A stretch of DNA of 16,788 bases, from contig JACMQD010000095.1 in assembly GCA_014377155.1 (NCBI GenBank), forward strand, positions 1-16,788, given 5' to 3'. The translations under genes were made by a program, and so were the position numbers. Source of the stretch: Herminiimonas sp. (lineage in GTDB: Bacteria; Pseudomonadota; Gammaproteobacteria; Burkholderiales; Burkholderiaceae). The notes beneath the pieces are model-generated. The model saw only the letters and a list, made by a program, of their open reading frames with translations, had not been told where the DNA came from and searched no databases. Below are positions 7,819 through 16,736 of this stretch, in pieces (within the stretch, counting starts at the first letter, position 1; each line of letters begins with the position of its first letter).

Positions 7819-8681
7819 CCGACAAAGCCAAACGCTTTCCGCTATCGCTGGCGGCAGTGACTGCCAAGCCGAACCGGACATTGCAATCACACCAGACCTC
7901 GACGACAAAAACCGCAACCCCCCAGACAGCCACGCAGAATGCGGCGCAATATGTGCCGCGGGTCGTGGTGGCGGCAGCATTGCAGGCGCGGGCGAATGGA
8001 CGCGCGATCCTGCCACCATCACCGGATCGTCCGACGCCGCTGGTGTCGGATGCGGTACGCAGATCGATGGTGTCGCGCATTGCCCGGCAAGGCGTGCGCG
8101 ACACGCGGGTGCTCGCTGCCATGGAAGCCGTGCCGCGTCATCTTTTCATGGAGCCTGCGCTGGCTAGCCAGGCGTACATCGATGCTTCGCTGCCGATCGG
8201 TCATCATCAGACGATTTCGCAACCTTATATCGTGGCACGCATGATCGAAGTCATGCGTGACAATGCCAATGGCGGGATACTTGACCGCGTGCTGGAAATC
8301 GGCACGGGCTGCGGCTATCAGGCCGCTGTACTGGCACGACTGTGCAAGGATGTGTATTCGATCGAGCGCATCAAGGCGCTGCATGAATTAGCCAAGGCAA
8401 ATTTGCGTCCTCTGCGCATCGCAAATATCCGCTTGCATTACGGAGATGGTATGCTTGGGCTCCCGCAGGTTGCACCATTCGACGGTATCATCCTGGCCGC
8501 TGCTGGTCTCGAGGTACCGCAGGCGCTGCTGGAGCAACTGACGATCGGCGGCCGTCTGGTCGCACCCGTTGGCACACGTAACCAAGTGCTGCAGTTGATC
8601 ACGAGAATAAACAAATTCGAATGGACGAGCGTGACGTTGGAAGAGTGCCATTTTGTGCCGCTTCGTGCAGGCACTGTGTAA
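7815..8681 (+). CDS. pcm: Protein-L-isoaspartate O-methyltransferase
   Basis: A 288-residue enzyme that methylates L-isoaspartyl residues in aged proteins using S-adenosylmethionine, starting their repair. The catalytic domain occupies about 82-288. It contains VPRHLFMEP (106-114), the substrate-side motif [16 protein letters not shown] (126-141), the SAM loop [12 protein letters not shown] (160-171), and FDGIILAAA (222-230), where DxI(L/I)(V/L)(T/A)AA is expected. The first 75 or so residues are an extra segment rich in Thr, Gln and Ala, not present in the roughly 208-residue E. coli enzyme but common, to my knowledge, in Burkholderiales. Translation is coupled to surE by the ATGA overlap; nlpD begins 39 nt downstream. 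Confidence 0.95.
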   Translation: MTDKAKRFPLSLAAVTAKPNRTLQSHQTSTTKTATPQTATQNAAQYVPRVVVAAALQARANGRAILPPSPDRPTPLVSDAVRRSMVSRIARQGVRDTRVLAAMEAVPRHLFMEPALASQAYIDASLPIGHHQTISQPYIVARMIEVMRDNANGGILDRVLEIGTGCGYQAAVLARLCKDVYSIERIKALHELAKANLRPLRIANIRLHYGDGMLGLPQVAPFDGIILAAAGLEVPQALLEQLTIGGRLVAPVGTRNQVLQLITRINKFEWTSVTLEECHFVPLRAGTV

Positions 8682-8720
8682 CGCTTGCGGCGCTTGTCCG
8701 ATCCCAAATAAACGAACGCA

Positions 8721-9725
8721 ATGAGAATGAAAAATTTACGCTTGGCATGTCTTGCAGTTTCAGTCGGTTTTATCGCCGCATGCAGTACCACGCGCACTTC
8801 GGCACCGATTATCGATCGCACTTCGGGTGCCAGGGCGGAGACGCCCCGCGTTCAGCCAAACCAGGCGTCCGTCAAGACCGACATGCGCGGTTTCTATACG
8901 GTCCGCAGAGGCGATACGCTATTGCATATCGCGCTTGAATTTGGTCAGAATTATCGCGACCTCGTGGCATGGAACAATCTCGCCAATGCCAATGACATCA
9001 AGGTCGATCAGGTATTGCGGGTAGCACAACCCGAACCCGGTTCAACGATATCTGGTGTCCAAACCGGCAGCGTGGCATCGACCGGTGTCGAGGTGCGCTC
9101 GTTATCGAACCCGCCGTTTGTTGCCGCAGGCTCAGCCAACGGTGCATCCGGCGCGGCCGCACCGAACAAGACCGGGCCGCGTGCTGAAAAGCGTCCTTAC
9201 TCCGAAACTGCATTGGCAGAGCTGCAAAAGCCGGATGCGCCGGGCTCGAACACGGTCGCACTGGCAGTGCCCGTCAAGGCGGAATCTTCACGTCCGGCCG
9301 AGCCCAAAATTTTCGATAAGCCGGCTGACAACACTCCGACCGCGAGCGCCGACGACGACAGCGTTTCCTGGATCTGGCCAGCCGAAGGTAAAGTTATCTC
9401 AGGTTTCGAGGATGGCAGAAAGGGCATCGATATTGCCGGTAAAGTAGGTCAGAATATCGTGGCTGCCGGTTCCGGCAAAGTGATGTATGCCGGCAGCGGA
9501 ATTCGCGGCTATGGCAACCTCGTCATCGTCAAGCACACCAACAATTTGCTATCGGCCTATGCCCATAACAAATCCATCTTGGTCAAGGAAGGGCAAGCTG
9601 TGAGCCGGGGCCAGAAGATTGCAGAAATGGGCAATTCCGACAGCGACGCGGTCAAGTTGCACTTCGAAATCCGCCAGCAGGGCAAGCCGGTCGATCCGTC
9701 GAAGTTCTTGCCCAATCTTAAATGA
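8721..9725 (+). CDS. nlpD: NlpD-type lipoprotein: LysM plus degenerate LytM/M23 domain
   Basis: A 334-residue envelope lipoprotein. The signal peptide ends in GFIAAC, with the lipid-bearing Cys at 21 if translation starts at 8721; the ATG at 8727 (M3) is an equally possible start. A LysM peptidoglycan-binding domain covers about 58-103 ([30 protein letters not shown]). A variable linker of about 110 residues follows, then a LytM/M23 domain (217-334). Two of the four M23 zinc positions are lost: R233 stands where a His should precede GIDIAG, and KLHFE (312-316) replaces HLHFE. The protein should therefore be a non-catalytic activator of an AmiC-type amidase at the division septum, like NlpD of E. 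coli. It overlaps rpoS by 4 nt. In enterobacteria a major rpoS promoter lies inside nlpD; I cannot locate one here. Confidence 0.94.
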   Translation: MRMKNLRLACLAVSVGFIAACSTTRTSAPIIDRTSGARAETPRVQPNQASVKTDMRGFYTVRRGDTLLHIALEFGQNYRDLVAWNNLANANDIKVDQVLRVAQPEPGSTISGVQTGSVASTGVEVRSLSNPPFVAAGSANGASGAAAPNKTGPRAEKRPYSETALAELQKPDAPGSNTVALAVPVKAESSRPAEPKIFDKPADNTPTASADDDSVSWIWPAEGKVISGFEDGRKGIDIAGKVGQNIVAAGSGKVMYAGSGIRGYGNLVIVKHTNNLLSAYAHNKSILVKEGQAVSRGQKIAEMGNSDSDAVKLHFEIRQQGKPVDPSKFLPNLK

Positions 9726-10780
9726 CAAAAAGCGCCGACGAATCGCTGGACGAAGAGGCGTCAACGGATAACGTTTCCGATGACGCTGCGGGCGGGGGCG
9801 AGGCGCATGGTTTAGGGTACGATGCGGACGGCGCAACCTCTGACGCGATCGATGATGCGGCAGATGAAGCGTCGGACGAGATGGCGTTGGCAATTTCCGC
9901 AGTAGATCATGTCGATGAACTCAAGACCGTATTAGCTGCCGAACTGTCCACCGACGCGACGCAGCACTATCTGAATCAGATCGGCGCGCGCGCACTTTTG
10001 ACCGTGACCCAGGAAGTGCATTTCTCGACACTGGCCAAGCAGGGTGATTTCGATGCGCGGCAGGTCATGATCGAGCACAATTTGCGGCTTGTGGTATCGA
10101 TCGCAAAGCACTACATCAATCGCGGCGTGGTTTTGCTCGATCTGATCGAGGAGGGCAACCTTGGTTTGATGCGGGCTATCGACAAGTTCGAGCCGGAACG
10201 CGGGTTTCGATTCTCGACCTATGCGACTTGGTGGATCAGGCAAAGCATCGAACGCGCCATCATGAACCAGGCACGTACAGTGCGGCTGCCGGTACACATG
10301 GTGCGCGAACTCAATCAGGTTTTGCGTGCTAAGTATCATCTGGAAGCCCAGCACCACGACGGCAAGGATGCCAGTGTCGACGATATTGCGCATCTTCTTG
10401 GGAGGACGGTAGATGACGTGCAAGACGTGCTCGCCTTATCCGAACATGCAACGTCGCTAGACGCGCCGCTCGACGGCGATCCGGGTGCCAGCCTGATGGA
10501 CATGCTGCCGGGTGACAGTGACGACGGTCCTGATTCCCGCGCGGAACACCACGAGATGACGGTTCTGATGCATGAATGGCTGCAAAAGCTGCCCGACAAA
10601 CAGCGTATCGTTATCACCCGGCGTTTTGGACTGGATAACACCGATCCTGCCACTCTGGAGGAACTGGCTGCGGAAATGAGCGTAACGCGTGAACGCGTGC
10701 GGCAAATACAGCAGGAGGCGCTGATAAAGCTCAAGCGCGCATTGGCAGCCAAAGGGGTAGGCAAGGACGTGTTGTTATGA
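9722..10780 (+). CDS. rpoS: RNA polymerase sigma factor RpoS (sigma-38)
   Basis: A 352-residue group 2 sigma-70 protein that directs stationary-phase and general stress transcription. Region 1.2 lies at about 76-108. Region 2 is at 112-190, with [31 protein letters not shown] and [20 protein letters not shown] (core binding and -10 recognition). Region 3 is at about 195-270, and region 4 at 285-342 with the -35 helix-turn-helix [20 protein letters not shown]. It is about 22 residues longer than E. coli RpoS because of an acidic N-terminus (18 Asp/Glu in the first 57 residues). The ATG lies in the nlpD stop (ATGA), and no Shine-Dalgarno sequence is visible before it, so translation probably depends on coupling to nlpD. 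Confidence 0.96.
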   Translation: MTKSADESLDEEASTDNVSDDAAGGGEAHGLGYDADGATSDAIDDAADEASDEMALAISAVDHVDELKTVLAAELSTDATQHYLNQIGARALLTVTQEVHFSTLAKQGDFDARQVMIEHNLRLVVSIAKHYINRGVVLLDLIEEGNLGLMRAIDKFEPERGFRFSTYATWWIRQSIERAIMNQARTVRLPVHMVRELNQVLRAKYHLEAQHHDGKDASVDDIAHLLGRTVDDVQDVLALSEHATSLDAPLDGDPGASLMDMLPGDSDDGPDSRAEHHEMTVLMHEWLQKLPDKQRIVITRRFGLDNTDPATLEELAAEMSVTRERVRQIQQEALIKLKRALAAKGVGKDVLL

Positions 10781-10801
10781 GCGTCGCCTATTCTTGTACT
10801 G

Positions 10802-10819
10802 CGACCGCACAGGCGGTCG
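10802..10819 (+). terminator. Hairpin after rpoS
   Basis: CGACCGC (10802-10808), loop ACAG, GCGGTCG (10813-10819): a perfect 7-bp GC-rich stem 22 nt after the rpoS stop. No U-tract follows directly; the T-run at 10873-10880 is more than 50 nt away. It may be a Rho-assisted end or a 3' stability element. Confidence 0.4.
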
Positions 10820-10933
10820 ATGTGCAAAACAATCCCGGATGAACAATCCAACGCCTGGTTTTTGATTCTATTGTTTTTTTGCTCAACCTATTCAGACTCG
10901 GCCCGACCGCGCGCCGGCAAACTCCAGCAATTT

Positions 10934-12286
10934 ATGTCCCATAACATTATCGAAATAAAATCCCTCGACATGGACGGCCGCGGCGTCGGCCACCTTGAAA
11001 ATGAAGACGGCAGCCAAGGCAAAGTTATTTTTGTCGAAGGGGCCTTGCCCGGTGAGCGCGTGAGCTTTCTTTCCTATCGCAAGAAATCCAAATGGGAAGC
11101 CGCGACGATGACCGCGCTGCATCGCGAAGCCTCGCTGCGCGTCAAGCCCGCGTGCGAGTACTTCGGCGTTTGCGGCGGATGCGCTATGCAACATCTGGAG
11201 GCGGGGGCGCAGGTCGCCATGAAGCAGCGCGTTCTCGAAGACAATCTGAAACACATCGGCAAGGTGAAGCCAGAGGTCATGATGCGGCCGATCTACGGGC
11301 CGACATGGGGCTACCGGTACCGGGCACGCATCTCTGTCAAGAATGTGCCTAAAAAGGGTGGCGTTCTGGTCGGTTTCCACGAAAAAAAATCCAGCTTCCT
11401 GACCGACATGAAAAGCTGCAAGGTTCTGCCGCAGAAGGTGTCGGATCTGCTTGTGCCGTTGCGCGGTCTCGTCGCTTCGTTGTCAATCATGGAGCAAGTG
11501 CCACAACTTGAACTGGCCATCGGCGAAGGCGTAATCGCCTTGGTCATGCGCATCATGGCACCGCTGTGCGGCGACGATGAAGCCAAGCTGATCGCTTTCG
11601 CCGATTTGCATCAAATTCAATGGTGGCTGCAGCCGAAAGGTCCGGAAACCGCTTATCCGTTCTATCCGGCGATGTCGACGCTGCATTACCTGCTGCCCGA
11701 GTTTGGTGTGAAGATGCCATTCAAGCCAACGGATTTTACGCAGGTCAATCACCAGATCAACCGGGTGTTGGTGGCGCGTACGCTACGCCTGCTCGCTGCC
11801 GGTCCGGATGATCGGGTGGCGGACCTGTTTTGTGGACTCGGGAACTTCACTTTGCCGATCGCCACGCAGGTGCGCGAAGTCGTCGGTATCGAAGGCAGCA
11901 CCCTGCTGACCGAACGTGCTCTGGAAAACGCCCGAGCCAATCGACTCGACGGCAAGACCACGTTTTACAGTCGCAATCTGTTCGACGCCACCACGGCGGA
12001 TTTCATCGCCTTGGAAAAGTTTGACAGGATGGTGATCGATCCGCCGCGCGACGGTGCCATGGCGGTATGCCACGCTTTGAGCGGACTCGCGGTTCACCAT
12101 CGCCAACTGATGCCGAAAAGAATCGTCTACGTGTCCTGCAGTCCTGCCACATTGGCACGCGATGCAGCAATTTTGGTCAACGAGGGAGGGTATGTGCTGA
12201 AGCAGGCCGGTGTGGTCAATATGTTCCCGCACACCGCGCATGTCGAATCGATGGCGGTTTTCGACTTGCCAGATCAACCAGGCTGA
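10934..12286 (+). CDS. rlmD: 23S rRNA (uracil-1939-C5)-methyltransferase RlmD
   Basis: A 450-residue RNA methyltransferase of the RumA family. An N-terminal TRAM-like domain (about 1-65: SLDMDGRGVGHLE, VFVEGALPGE-type strand) binds RNA. Four cysteines hold a [4Fe-4S] cluster: C74, C80 and C83 in CEYFGVCGGC, and C162. The SAM domain has DLFCGLGNFTLPIA (297-310) and IDPPRDGA (368-375). The catalytic nucleophile is C402 in VSCSPATLARD, and E438 in HVES is the likely base. The start at 10934 is set by homology (MSHNIIEIKSLDMDGRG). The frame is open from 10820, but the added 38 residues overlap the post-rpoS hairpin and look non-coding. No strong Shine-Dalgarno precedes 10934. Confidence 0.94.
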   Translation: MSHNIIEIKSLDMDGRGVGHLENEDGSQGKVIFVEGALPGERVSFLSYRKKSKWEAATMTALHREASLRVKPACEYFGVCGGCAMQHLEAGAQVAMKQRVLEDNLKHIGKVKPEVMMRPIYGPTWGYRYRARISVKNVPKKGGVLVGFHEKKSSFLTDMKSCKVLPQKVSDLLVPLRGLVASLSIMEQVPQLELAIGEGVIALVMRIMAPLCGDDEAKLIAFADLHQIQWWLQPKGPETAYPFYPAMSTLHYLLPEFGVKMPFKPTDFTQVNHQINRVLVARTLRLLAAGPDDRVADLFCGLGNFTLPIATQVREVVGIEGSTLLTERALENARANRLDGKTTFYSRNLFDATTADFIALEKFDRMVIDPPRDGAMAVCHALSGLAVHHRQLMPKRIVYVSCSPATLARDAAILVNEGGYVLKQAGVVNMFPHTAHVESMAVFDLPDQPG

Positions 12287-12316
12287 CTTCAAGAAAAAAG
12301 CTGGCGCTGAGGAACA

Positions 12317-12344
12317 GTTGCTGTCCCGACAGCGGGACAGCAAC
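12317..12344. terminator. Strong hairpin between convergent rlmD and the BI-1/YccA gene
   Basis: GTTGCTGTCCCG (12317-12328), loop ACAG, CGGGACAGCAAC (12333-12344): a perfect 12-bp stem in the gap between two convergent genes, 30 nt after the rlmD stop and 10 nt from the other stop. On the minus strand a T-run (complement of 12293-12299) follows about 17 nt later. It probably ends transcription in both directions, although the U-tracts are not adjacent to the stem. Confidence 0.65.
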
Positions 12345-12354
12345 GTTAACAACA

Positions 12355-13047
12355 TTAATTGCGGTTGCCCCCGAAAATGCCAAGCAGTGCCAGCAAGTTG
12401 CTGAAAATATTGTAGATACTCAGGTAAATACCGAGAGTTGCCGAAATATAATTGGTCTCCCCGCCATTGACCACACGCTGCACGTCATGCAGGATGAAGA
12501 CCGATGAAATGGCGATGATGACAACTGAAATTGTCATGTAAAGCGCCGGAATTTTCAAGAAGATGTTGGCGACGATCGCCACCATCACGACCAGAAACCC
12601 GGCAGTCAGCCATTTCCCTAAGCCAGAAAAATCACGCTTGGATACAGTAGCGATGGTTGCCATAACGCCGAGAATGATGGCCGTGCCGCCAAACGCCGTC
12701 ATAATCAGCGTTGCGCCGTTCGCCAACCCCAGAATGTTGCCAATCAGCCGCGACAGCATCAGGCCCATAAAGAACGTAAAGCCCAGCAGTACCGCGATGC
12801 CGATGGGTGAATTCTTGGTTTTTTCGATCGCGAACATAAACCCCATCGCCACAGCCATGAAAAGTATGAAGCCGATAAACGGGCTGCCGCCGAAGAAGCT
12901 GAATTTGAATTGAACGCCGAGCCACGCGCCGATTATCGTTGGTACCATCGATATCGCCAGCAACCAGTAAGTGTTTCGCAATACCCGGTTACGTGTAGCC
13001 AGGGCGTCGTCTGACCGGCCAAGTGTTCCCTGCAAATTTTGATTCAT
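12355..13047 (-). CDS. Bax inhibitor-1/YccA-family membrane protein
   Basis: A 230-residue inner-membrane protein with about seven hydrophobic segments (26-44, 55-74, 81-100, 112-133, 147-163, 167-186, 203-223). The signature HDVQRVVNGGETNYI (187-201) belongs to the BI-1/TMBIM family. The last helix reads YLSIYNIFSNLLALLGIF, with Ser at 210 where calcium-conducting members such as YetJ carry Asp. This fits the YccA subgroup, whose E. coli member interacts with the FtsH protease. GGAG lies 7 nt before the ATG (13045-13047). The gene converges on rlmD and diverges from ndk. A proton/calcium leak function cannot be inferred from sequence alone. Confidence 0.93.
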   Translation of the reverse strand: MNQNLQGTLGRSDDALATRNRVLRNTYWLLAISMVPTIIGAWLGVQFKFSFFGGSPFIGFILFMAVAMGFMFAIEKTKNSPIGIAVLLGFTFFMGLMLSRLIGNILGLANGATLIMTAFGGTAIILGVMATIATVSKRDFSGLGKWLTAGFLVVMVAIVANIFLKIPALYMTISVVIIAISSVFILHDVQRVVNGGETNYISATLGIYLSIYNIFSNLLALLGIFGGNRN

Positions 13048-13165
13048 GATGTCTCCAGTTATGTTTCAACGTTACAGCATGCGTCAGGATAGCATGCGGT
13101 TTGACGCCCAGCCGAGTGTCAGGTCGGTACCGAACCCGGACTTTCCTGCCTTCATTAGATCCTGA

Positions 13166-13194
13166 TTCTTAAGTAGGGGGTTTCGTGTTAAAAT
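13166..13194 (+). promoter_or_regulatory. Possible sigma-70 promoter of ndk
   Basis: TTCTTA (13166-13171), a 17-nt spacer, then TAAAAT (13189-13194), about 64 nt upstream of the ndk ATG. The -10 box is good (one mismatch to TATAAT) and the -35 box is weak (three of six). This is the best match in the gap, assigned by eye. Confidence 0.3.
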
Positions 13195-13257
13195 CAAGGG
13201 TTAGTTGATTCAACAATTCTACGTCATAACCCTTTCATTTTATTGGAGTTTTTACAC

Positions 13258-13683
13258 ATGGCAATCGAACGAACCCTCTCGATTATCAAACCGGACGCTG
13301 TTGCAAAAAACGTGATCGGTCAGATTTATTCCCGTTTTGAATCCGCTGGCCTGAAGATTATCGCCGCACGCATGATGCATCTGTCGCGCGCTGAAGCAGA
13401 AGGTTTCTACGCCGTCCACAGTGCACGCCCCTTCTTCAAAGACTTGGTCGATTTCATGATTTCCGGTCCTGTCATCGTTCAGGCGCTCGAAGGCGAGAAC
13501 GCGATCCTGACGCATCGTGACCTGATGGGCGCGACAGATCCGAAGAAAGCCGACAAAGGTACGATTCGTGCCGACTTTGCCGATTCGATCGATGCCAATG
13601 CCGTACACGGTTCGGACGCTGCCGAAACTGCACAAGTCGAAATCGCGTACTTTTTCCCTGCACTGAACGTTTATTCACGTTAA
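13258..13683 (+). CDS. ndk: Nucleoside diphosphate kinase
   Basis: A 141-residue enzyme, the standard bacterial Ndk length. It moves the gamma-phosphate from ATP to nucleoside diphosphates through a phosphohistidine. It opens [15 protein letters not shown], has [17 protein letters not shown] (about 67-83), and carries the active-site His at 117 in [12 protein letters not shown]. The start at 13258 is set by homology; GGAG at 13245-13248 lies 9 nt upstream. The gene opens the run ndk-rlmN-pilF-rodZ-ispG, which is conserved in many betaproteobacteria. Two in-phase TAA-like stops close it (TAATTAA). The next start is 39-63 nt away. Confidence 0.97.
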   Translation: MAIERTLSIIKPDAVAKNVIGQIYSRFESAGLKIIAARMMHLSRAEAEGFYAVHSARPFFKDLVDFMISGPVIVQALEGENAILTHRDLMGATDPKKADKGTIRADFADSIDANAVHGSDAAETAQVEIAYFFPALNVYSR

Positions 13684-13746
13684 TTAACAGGTCGTCCGAC
13701 GCTAGCGTTCTCGCAGTGCCCGATGTCCGGACGGCTCGACAATACT

Positions 13747-14916
13747 ATGACGGCTCTCACCAACTTGCTGGACCTGGATCCTTCGCAACTCGTGGCTTAC
13801 TGCGGTGAGCTGGGTGAGAAGCCGTTCCGTGCAAAGCAATTGCAGCGCTGGATCCATCAGTACGGCGCCAGCGATTTCGACTCGATGACCGATCTCGCGA
13901 AGTCCCTGCGCGACAAGCTTGGCACCCGTGCGATGATTGCGGCGCCGCAGGTCATCAGTGACCATACTTCTACCGATGGCACCCGCAAGTGGCTGCTGGA
14001 TGTGGGGCAAGGCAACGCGGTCGAAACCGTTTTTATCCCCGAAGAAAATCGCGGTACGCTCTGCATTTCGACGCAAGCGGGCTGCGCTGTCAATTGCCGT
14101 TTTTGCTCGACGGGCAAGCAGGGTTTCAACCGCAACCTCACAGTGGGTGAAATCATTGGCCAACTCTGGATGGCTGAATTCGAATTACGCCGGACCAAGG
14201 GTATCGAGCCTGGTCCCAAGGGCGAGCGCCAGATTACCAACGTCGTGATGATGGGCATGGGCGAACCCTTGCTCAACTATGAGCCGACCGTCACGGCGCT
14301 TAAGTTGATGCTCGACGATAATGCCTATGGCCTGTCGCGTCGGCGCGTTACACTGTCGACCAGTGGTGTGGTGCCGGCTATCGATCGCTTGTCGCAGGAC
14401 TGTGCGGTGGCTCTGGCGGTCTCGCTGCATGCCTCGAACGATCCGCTGCGCGACGGGCTTGTGCCACTTAATAAGAAGTACCCGCTCAAGGAATTGATGG
14501 CGGCGTGCAAGCGCTATCTTGAATTTGCACCACGCGACTTCGTGACCTTCGAATATTGCATGTTAGACGGCGTCAACGACAGCGATCTGCATGCGCGCGA
14601 ACTGGTGGCGCTGGTGCAAAACAATACTAATCCGGTGTCGTGTAAATTCAACCTGATTCCGTTCAACCCGTTTCCCGAATCGGGCCTGACGCGCTCTAAT
14701 AATCCCCGCATCAAGGCTTTTGCGCAGGTGCTGATGGATGCGGGAATTGTCACCACCATTCGCAAAACCCGCGGCGATGACATCGACGCTGCTTGCGGCC
14801 AGTTGGCAGGCGAGGTGCAGGACCGCACCCGCGTGCAGGAGCGGATGCAAAAGATGGCGGAGTATCAAACGAAATTCGGTGCCAACTTCGGACGGATTGT
14901 GGAGATTTCATCGTGA
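13747..14916 (+). CDS. rlmN: Dual-specificity rRNA/tRNA methyltransferase RlmN (radical SAM)
   Basis: A 389-residue radical-SAM enzyme that puts a methyl group on C2 of adenine 2503 in 23S rRNA and of adenine 37 in some tRNAs. The iron-sulfur motif CAVNCRFC gives C113, C117 and C120. The two methyl-transfer cysteines are C106 (TLCIST) and C350 ([12 protein letters not shown]). [11 protein letters not shown] (168-178) and [10 protein letters not shown] (198-207) are typical SAM-side motifs. The N-terminus is uncertain: ATG 13747 gives [19 protein letters not shown], which fits Burkholderiales relatives, while ATG 13723 would add eight residues. Neither has a clear Shine-Dalgarno sequence. The stop overlaps the pilF GTG start by 4 nt. 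Confidence 0.95.
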   Translation: MTALTNLLDLDPSQLVAYCGELGEKPFRAKQLQRWIHQYGASDFDSMTDLAKSLRDKLGTRAMIAAPQVISDHTSTDGTRKWLLDVGQGNAVETVFIPEENRGTLCISTQAGCAVNCRFCSTGKQGFNRNLTVGEIIGQLWMAEFELRRTKGIEPGPKGERQITNVVMMGMGEPLLNYEPTVTALKLMLDDNAYGLSRRRVTLSTSGVVPAIDRLSQDCAVALAVSLHASNDPLRDGLVPLNKKYPLKELMAACKRYLEFAPRDFVTFEYCMLDGVNDSDLHARELVALVQNNTNPVSCKFNLIPFNPFPESGLTRSNNPRIKAFAQVLMDAGIVTTIRKTRGDDIDAACGQLAGEVQDRTRVQERMQKMAEYQTKFGANFGRIVEISS

Positions 14917-15728
14917 TCGGACGCGTACTAAGACACGTGACGCGAGTGGCCGGCATCTCTTTCGTTGCGGGCCTGATGCTGATGTCCGGGTGTACTACTA
15001 CGAGCCGTTCGGCCGGCGCATCCGAGGAGTTGCTAACCAATTCGGACCAGACCGATGGTCAAAAGCGCGCCCGCATTCGGCTGCAGCTTGCTATTGGTTA
15101 TTATGAACAACGGCAGTTGAACACAGCGCTGGATGAAATTAAACAGGCGCTGGTTGCCGATCCGAATTTTGCCGAGGCATTCAGCGTACGCGCATTGATC
15201 TACATGGACATGGGCGAAACTCGCCTTGCCGAAGACAATTTTGCGCAGGCGATGCGCCTGTCACCCAACAATGGCGACCTGAGCAACAACTATGGCTGGT
15301 TTCTTTGTCAAAACGATCGTGCGGCGCAGGCGATTCCCTATTTTGAAGCTGCCCTGAAAAACAAGACTTACCAGTCGCCGGGCAAGGCCTTGAATAATGC
15401 GGGTGTGTGCAGCATGAAACTGAAGGATATGGCGGCAGCGGAGCGTTATTTTACGCAGGCGTTTCAGTACGATCCCGGCAATTCATCGGCCAACGTCAAT
15501 CTTGCGAAAATCTATTACGAACGCGGCGACTTCGAGCGTTCGCGTTTTTATATCGGCCGCGTCGCCAAAACCGATGCCTTGACGGCGGATGTACTCTGGA
15601 CCGCAATCAAGATCGAGCGCAAGATCGGCGACCGCACGGCTGAGTCCAGCCTGGTTACGCAATTGCGTCGGCGCTATCCGAACTCCCCGGAGTTCGGCGC
15701 GTTTCAACGCGGTGCATTTGAAGAGTGA
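14913..15728 (+). CDS. pilF: Type IV pilus biogenesis/stability lipoprotein PilF (PilW)
   Basis: A 271-residue outer-membrane lipoprotein built of TPR repeats; in this family it helps the PilQ secretin assemble. The signal peptide ends LMLMSGC, with lipidated Cys27. About five tetratricopeptide repeats follow between 53 and 225, with repeat cores [59 protein letters not shown] and [17 protein letters not shown]. The start is the GTG at 14913, inside the rlmN stop (GTGA). GGAG at 14901-14904, 8 nt upstream, supports it, and it gives a proper lipoprotein signal; a frame open further upstream lies wholly inside rlmN. The following rodZ begins 7 nt after its stop. Confidence 0.93.
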   Translation: MIGRVLRHVTRVAGISFVAGLMLMSGCTTTSRSAGASEELLTNSDQTDGQKRARIRLQLAIGYYEQRQLNTALDEIKQALVADPNFAEAFSVRALIYMDMGETRLAEDNFAQAMRLSPNNGDLSNNYGWFLCQNDRAAQAIPYFEAALKNKTYQSPGKALNNAGVCSMKLKDMAAAERYFTQAFQYDPGNSSANVNLAKIYYERGDFERSRFYIGRVAKTDALTADVLWTAIKIERKIGDRTAESSLVTQLRRRYPNSPEFGAFQRGAFEE

Positions 15729-15735
15729 TGCAATA

Positions 15736-16728
15736 ATGGATGAGACGACTATGGGTGGCGAAGCCGTACGACCGGAGCATCTTAATCGCACTGAGACCAG
15801 CGCAGGTCAACAACTTGCGACCCGCCGTGAAGAATTAGGGTGGAGCGTTCAGCAGGTTGCGAGTCAGCTCAATCTGGCGCCGCGTCAGATTGTCGCGATC
15901 GAAGCCGATAATTATTCGGCGCTTCCGGGAATGGCGGTGGCGCGTGGTTTCGTGCGTGCTTATGCCAAATTGCTGAAGGTGGATTCCGTTCCACTGCTCG
16001 CATCGATTGCCAAGCAAACCGGCGCGACCAGCGAGCCTCTGCCGCTTCGGCCATCGATATCGTCTTCCTTTTCCGCATCGCGCCAGCGCCCGATGGGCAA
16101 GTCTGCGACTTCATCAAAACGGTTGCTGATAGGGATCGTGGCCGTGTTGCTGATCGGCGCGGCTATCGTGACAATGCAAAAGGTCACATTGCCCGGCATG
16201 TCAGAAGCGGTGTCCGGCAAGATGAAAGCCTGGTCTTCATCGGCCAACGTACAGGTCGACCCTATTGCGTCCGACAAGGCGCAGGTGGCCACGGGCGGTG
16301 TGGGGATGGCACCGCAGCCCGGTGAGGCGCAAGCCGATGTGCCTGGTGCGTCGACAATACGCGAGGCGATCAAAACTGCGAATGGTGCAAATGGCACCAT
16401 TACGGTGCCGAGTACGTCGATTGCTGCGCCCAATCTGGCGATCGCTGTTCCTGCAGTGGCCGCGGTGTCCGTTCCGCAGGCTGCGATTGGAAGCAATGCT
16501 TTGGTGCTTACGATGCGTAACGATTCCTGGGTCGAAATCAAGGGTGCCAACAACAAGGTTTTAATGTCGCGCGTTCTCAAGGCCGGCTCGACCGAAACCT
16601 TCCAGATTGCCGAACCGATTGCGCTAACGATCGGCAACGCGGCTGGCGTAGAAGGAACTTTTCGCGGGCAGGTCGTGGATTTTAAGGGCGCCACCAAGAC
16701 CAATGTCGTCAAGATGAATTTGAAATAG
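15736..16728 (+). CDS. rodZ: RodZ-like protein: HTH, one membrane helix, DUF4115
   Basis: A 330-residue bitopic membrane protein. A Cro-type helix-turn-helix of the HTH_25 kind (about 24-90: GQQLATRREELGWSVQQVA, LPGMAVARGFVRAYAKLL) faces the cytoplasm. A Ser/Arg-rich stretch leads to a single membrane helix (about 130-147, LLIGIVAVLLIGAAIVTM). A long Ala/Val/Pro-rich periplasmic linker follows, then a DUF4115 domain (about 254-330, with MRNDSWVEIKG and LKAGSTETFQI). RodZ connects MreB filaments to the elongation machinery and sets rod shape. The start at 15736 follows pilF by 7 nt without a strong Shine-Dalgarno sequence; another ATG overlaps the pilF stop but reads into a stop at once. Position between pilF and ispG is the usual one. 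Confidence 0.9.
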   Translation: MDETTMGGEAVRPEHLNRTETSAGQQLATRREELGWSVQQVASQLNLAPRQIVAIEADNYSALPGMAVARGFVRAYAKLLKVDSVPLLASIAKQTGATSEPLPLRPSISSSFSASRQRPMGKSATSSKRLLIGIVAVLLIGAAIVTMQKVTLPGMSEAVSGKMKAWSSSANVQVDPIASDKAQVATGGVGMAPQPGEAQADVPGASTIREAIKTANGANGTITVPSTSIAAPNLAIAVPAVAAVSVPQAAIGSNALVLTMRNDSWVEIKGANNKVLMSRVLKAGSTETFQIAEPIALTIGNAAGVEGTFRGQVVDFKGATKTNVVKMNLK

Positions 16729-16736
16729 ACCAATCC

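Noticed and set aside
10820..10933. In-frame extension of RlmD by 38 residues
   Set aside because: RlmD homology begins at 10934. The added part abuts the post-rpoS hairpin and covers a T-rich stretch that reads as an isolated hydrophobic run.
13699..13708. Perfect 10-bp palindrome ACGCTAGCGT between ndk and rlmN
   Set aside because: It is short and without symmetrical flanks, and lies inside a probable operon. A 10-bp palindrome is expected by chance several times in a window of this size.
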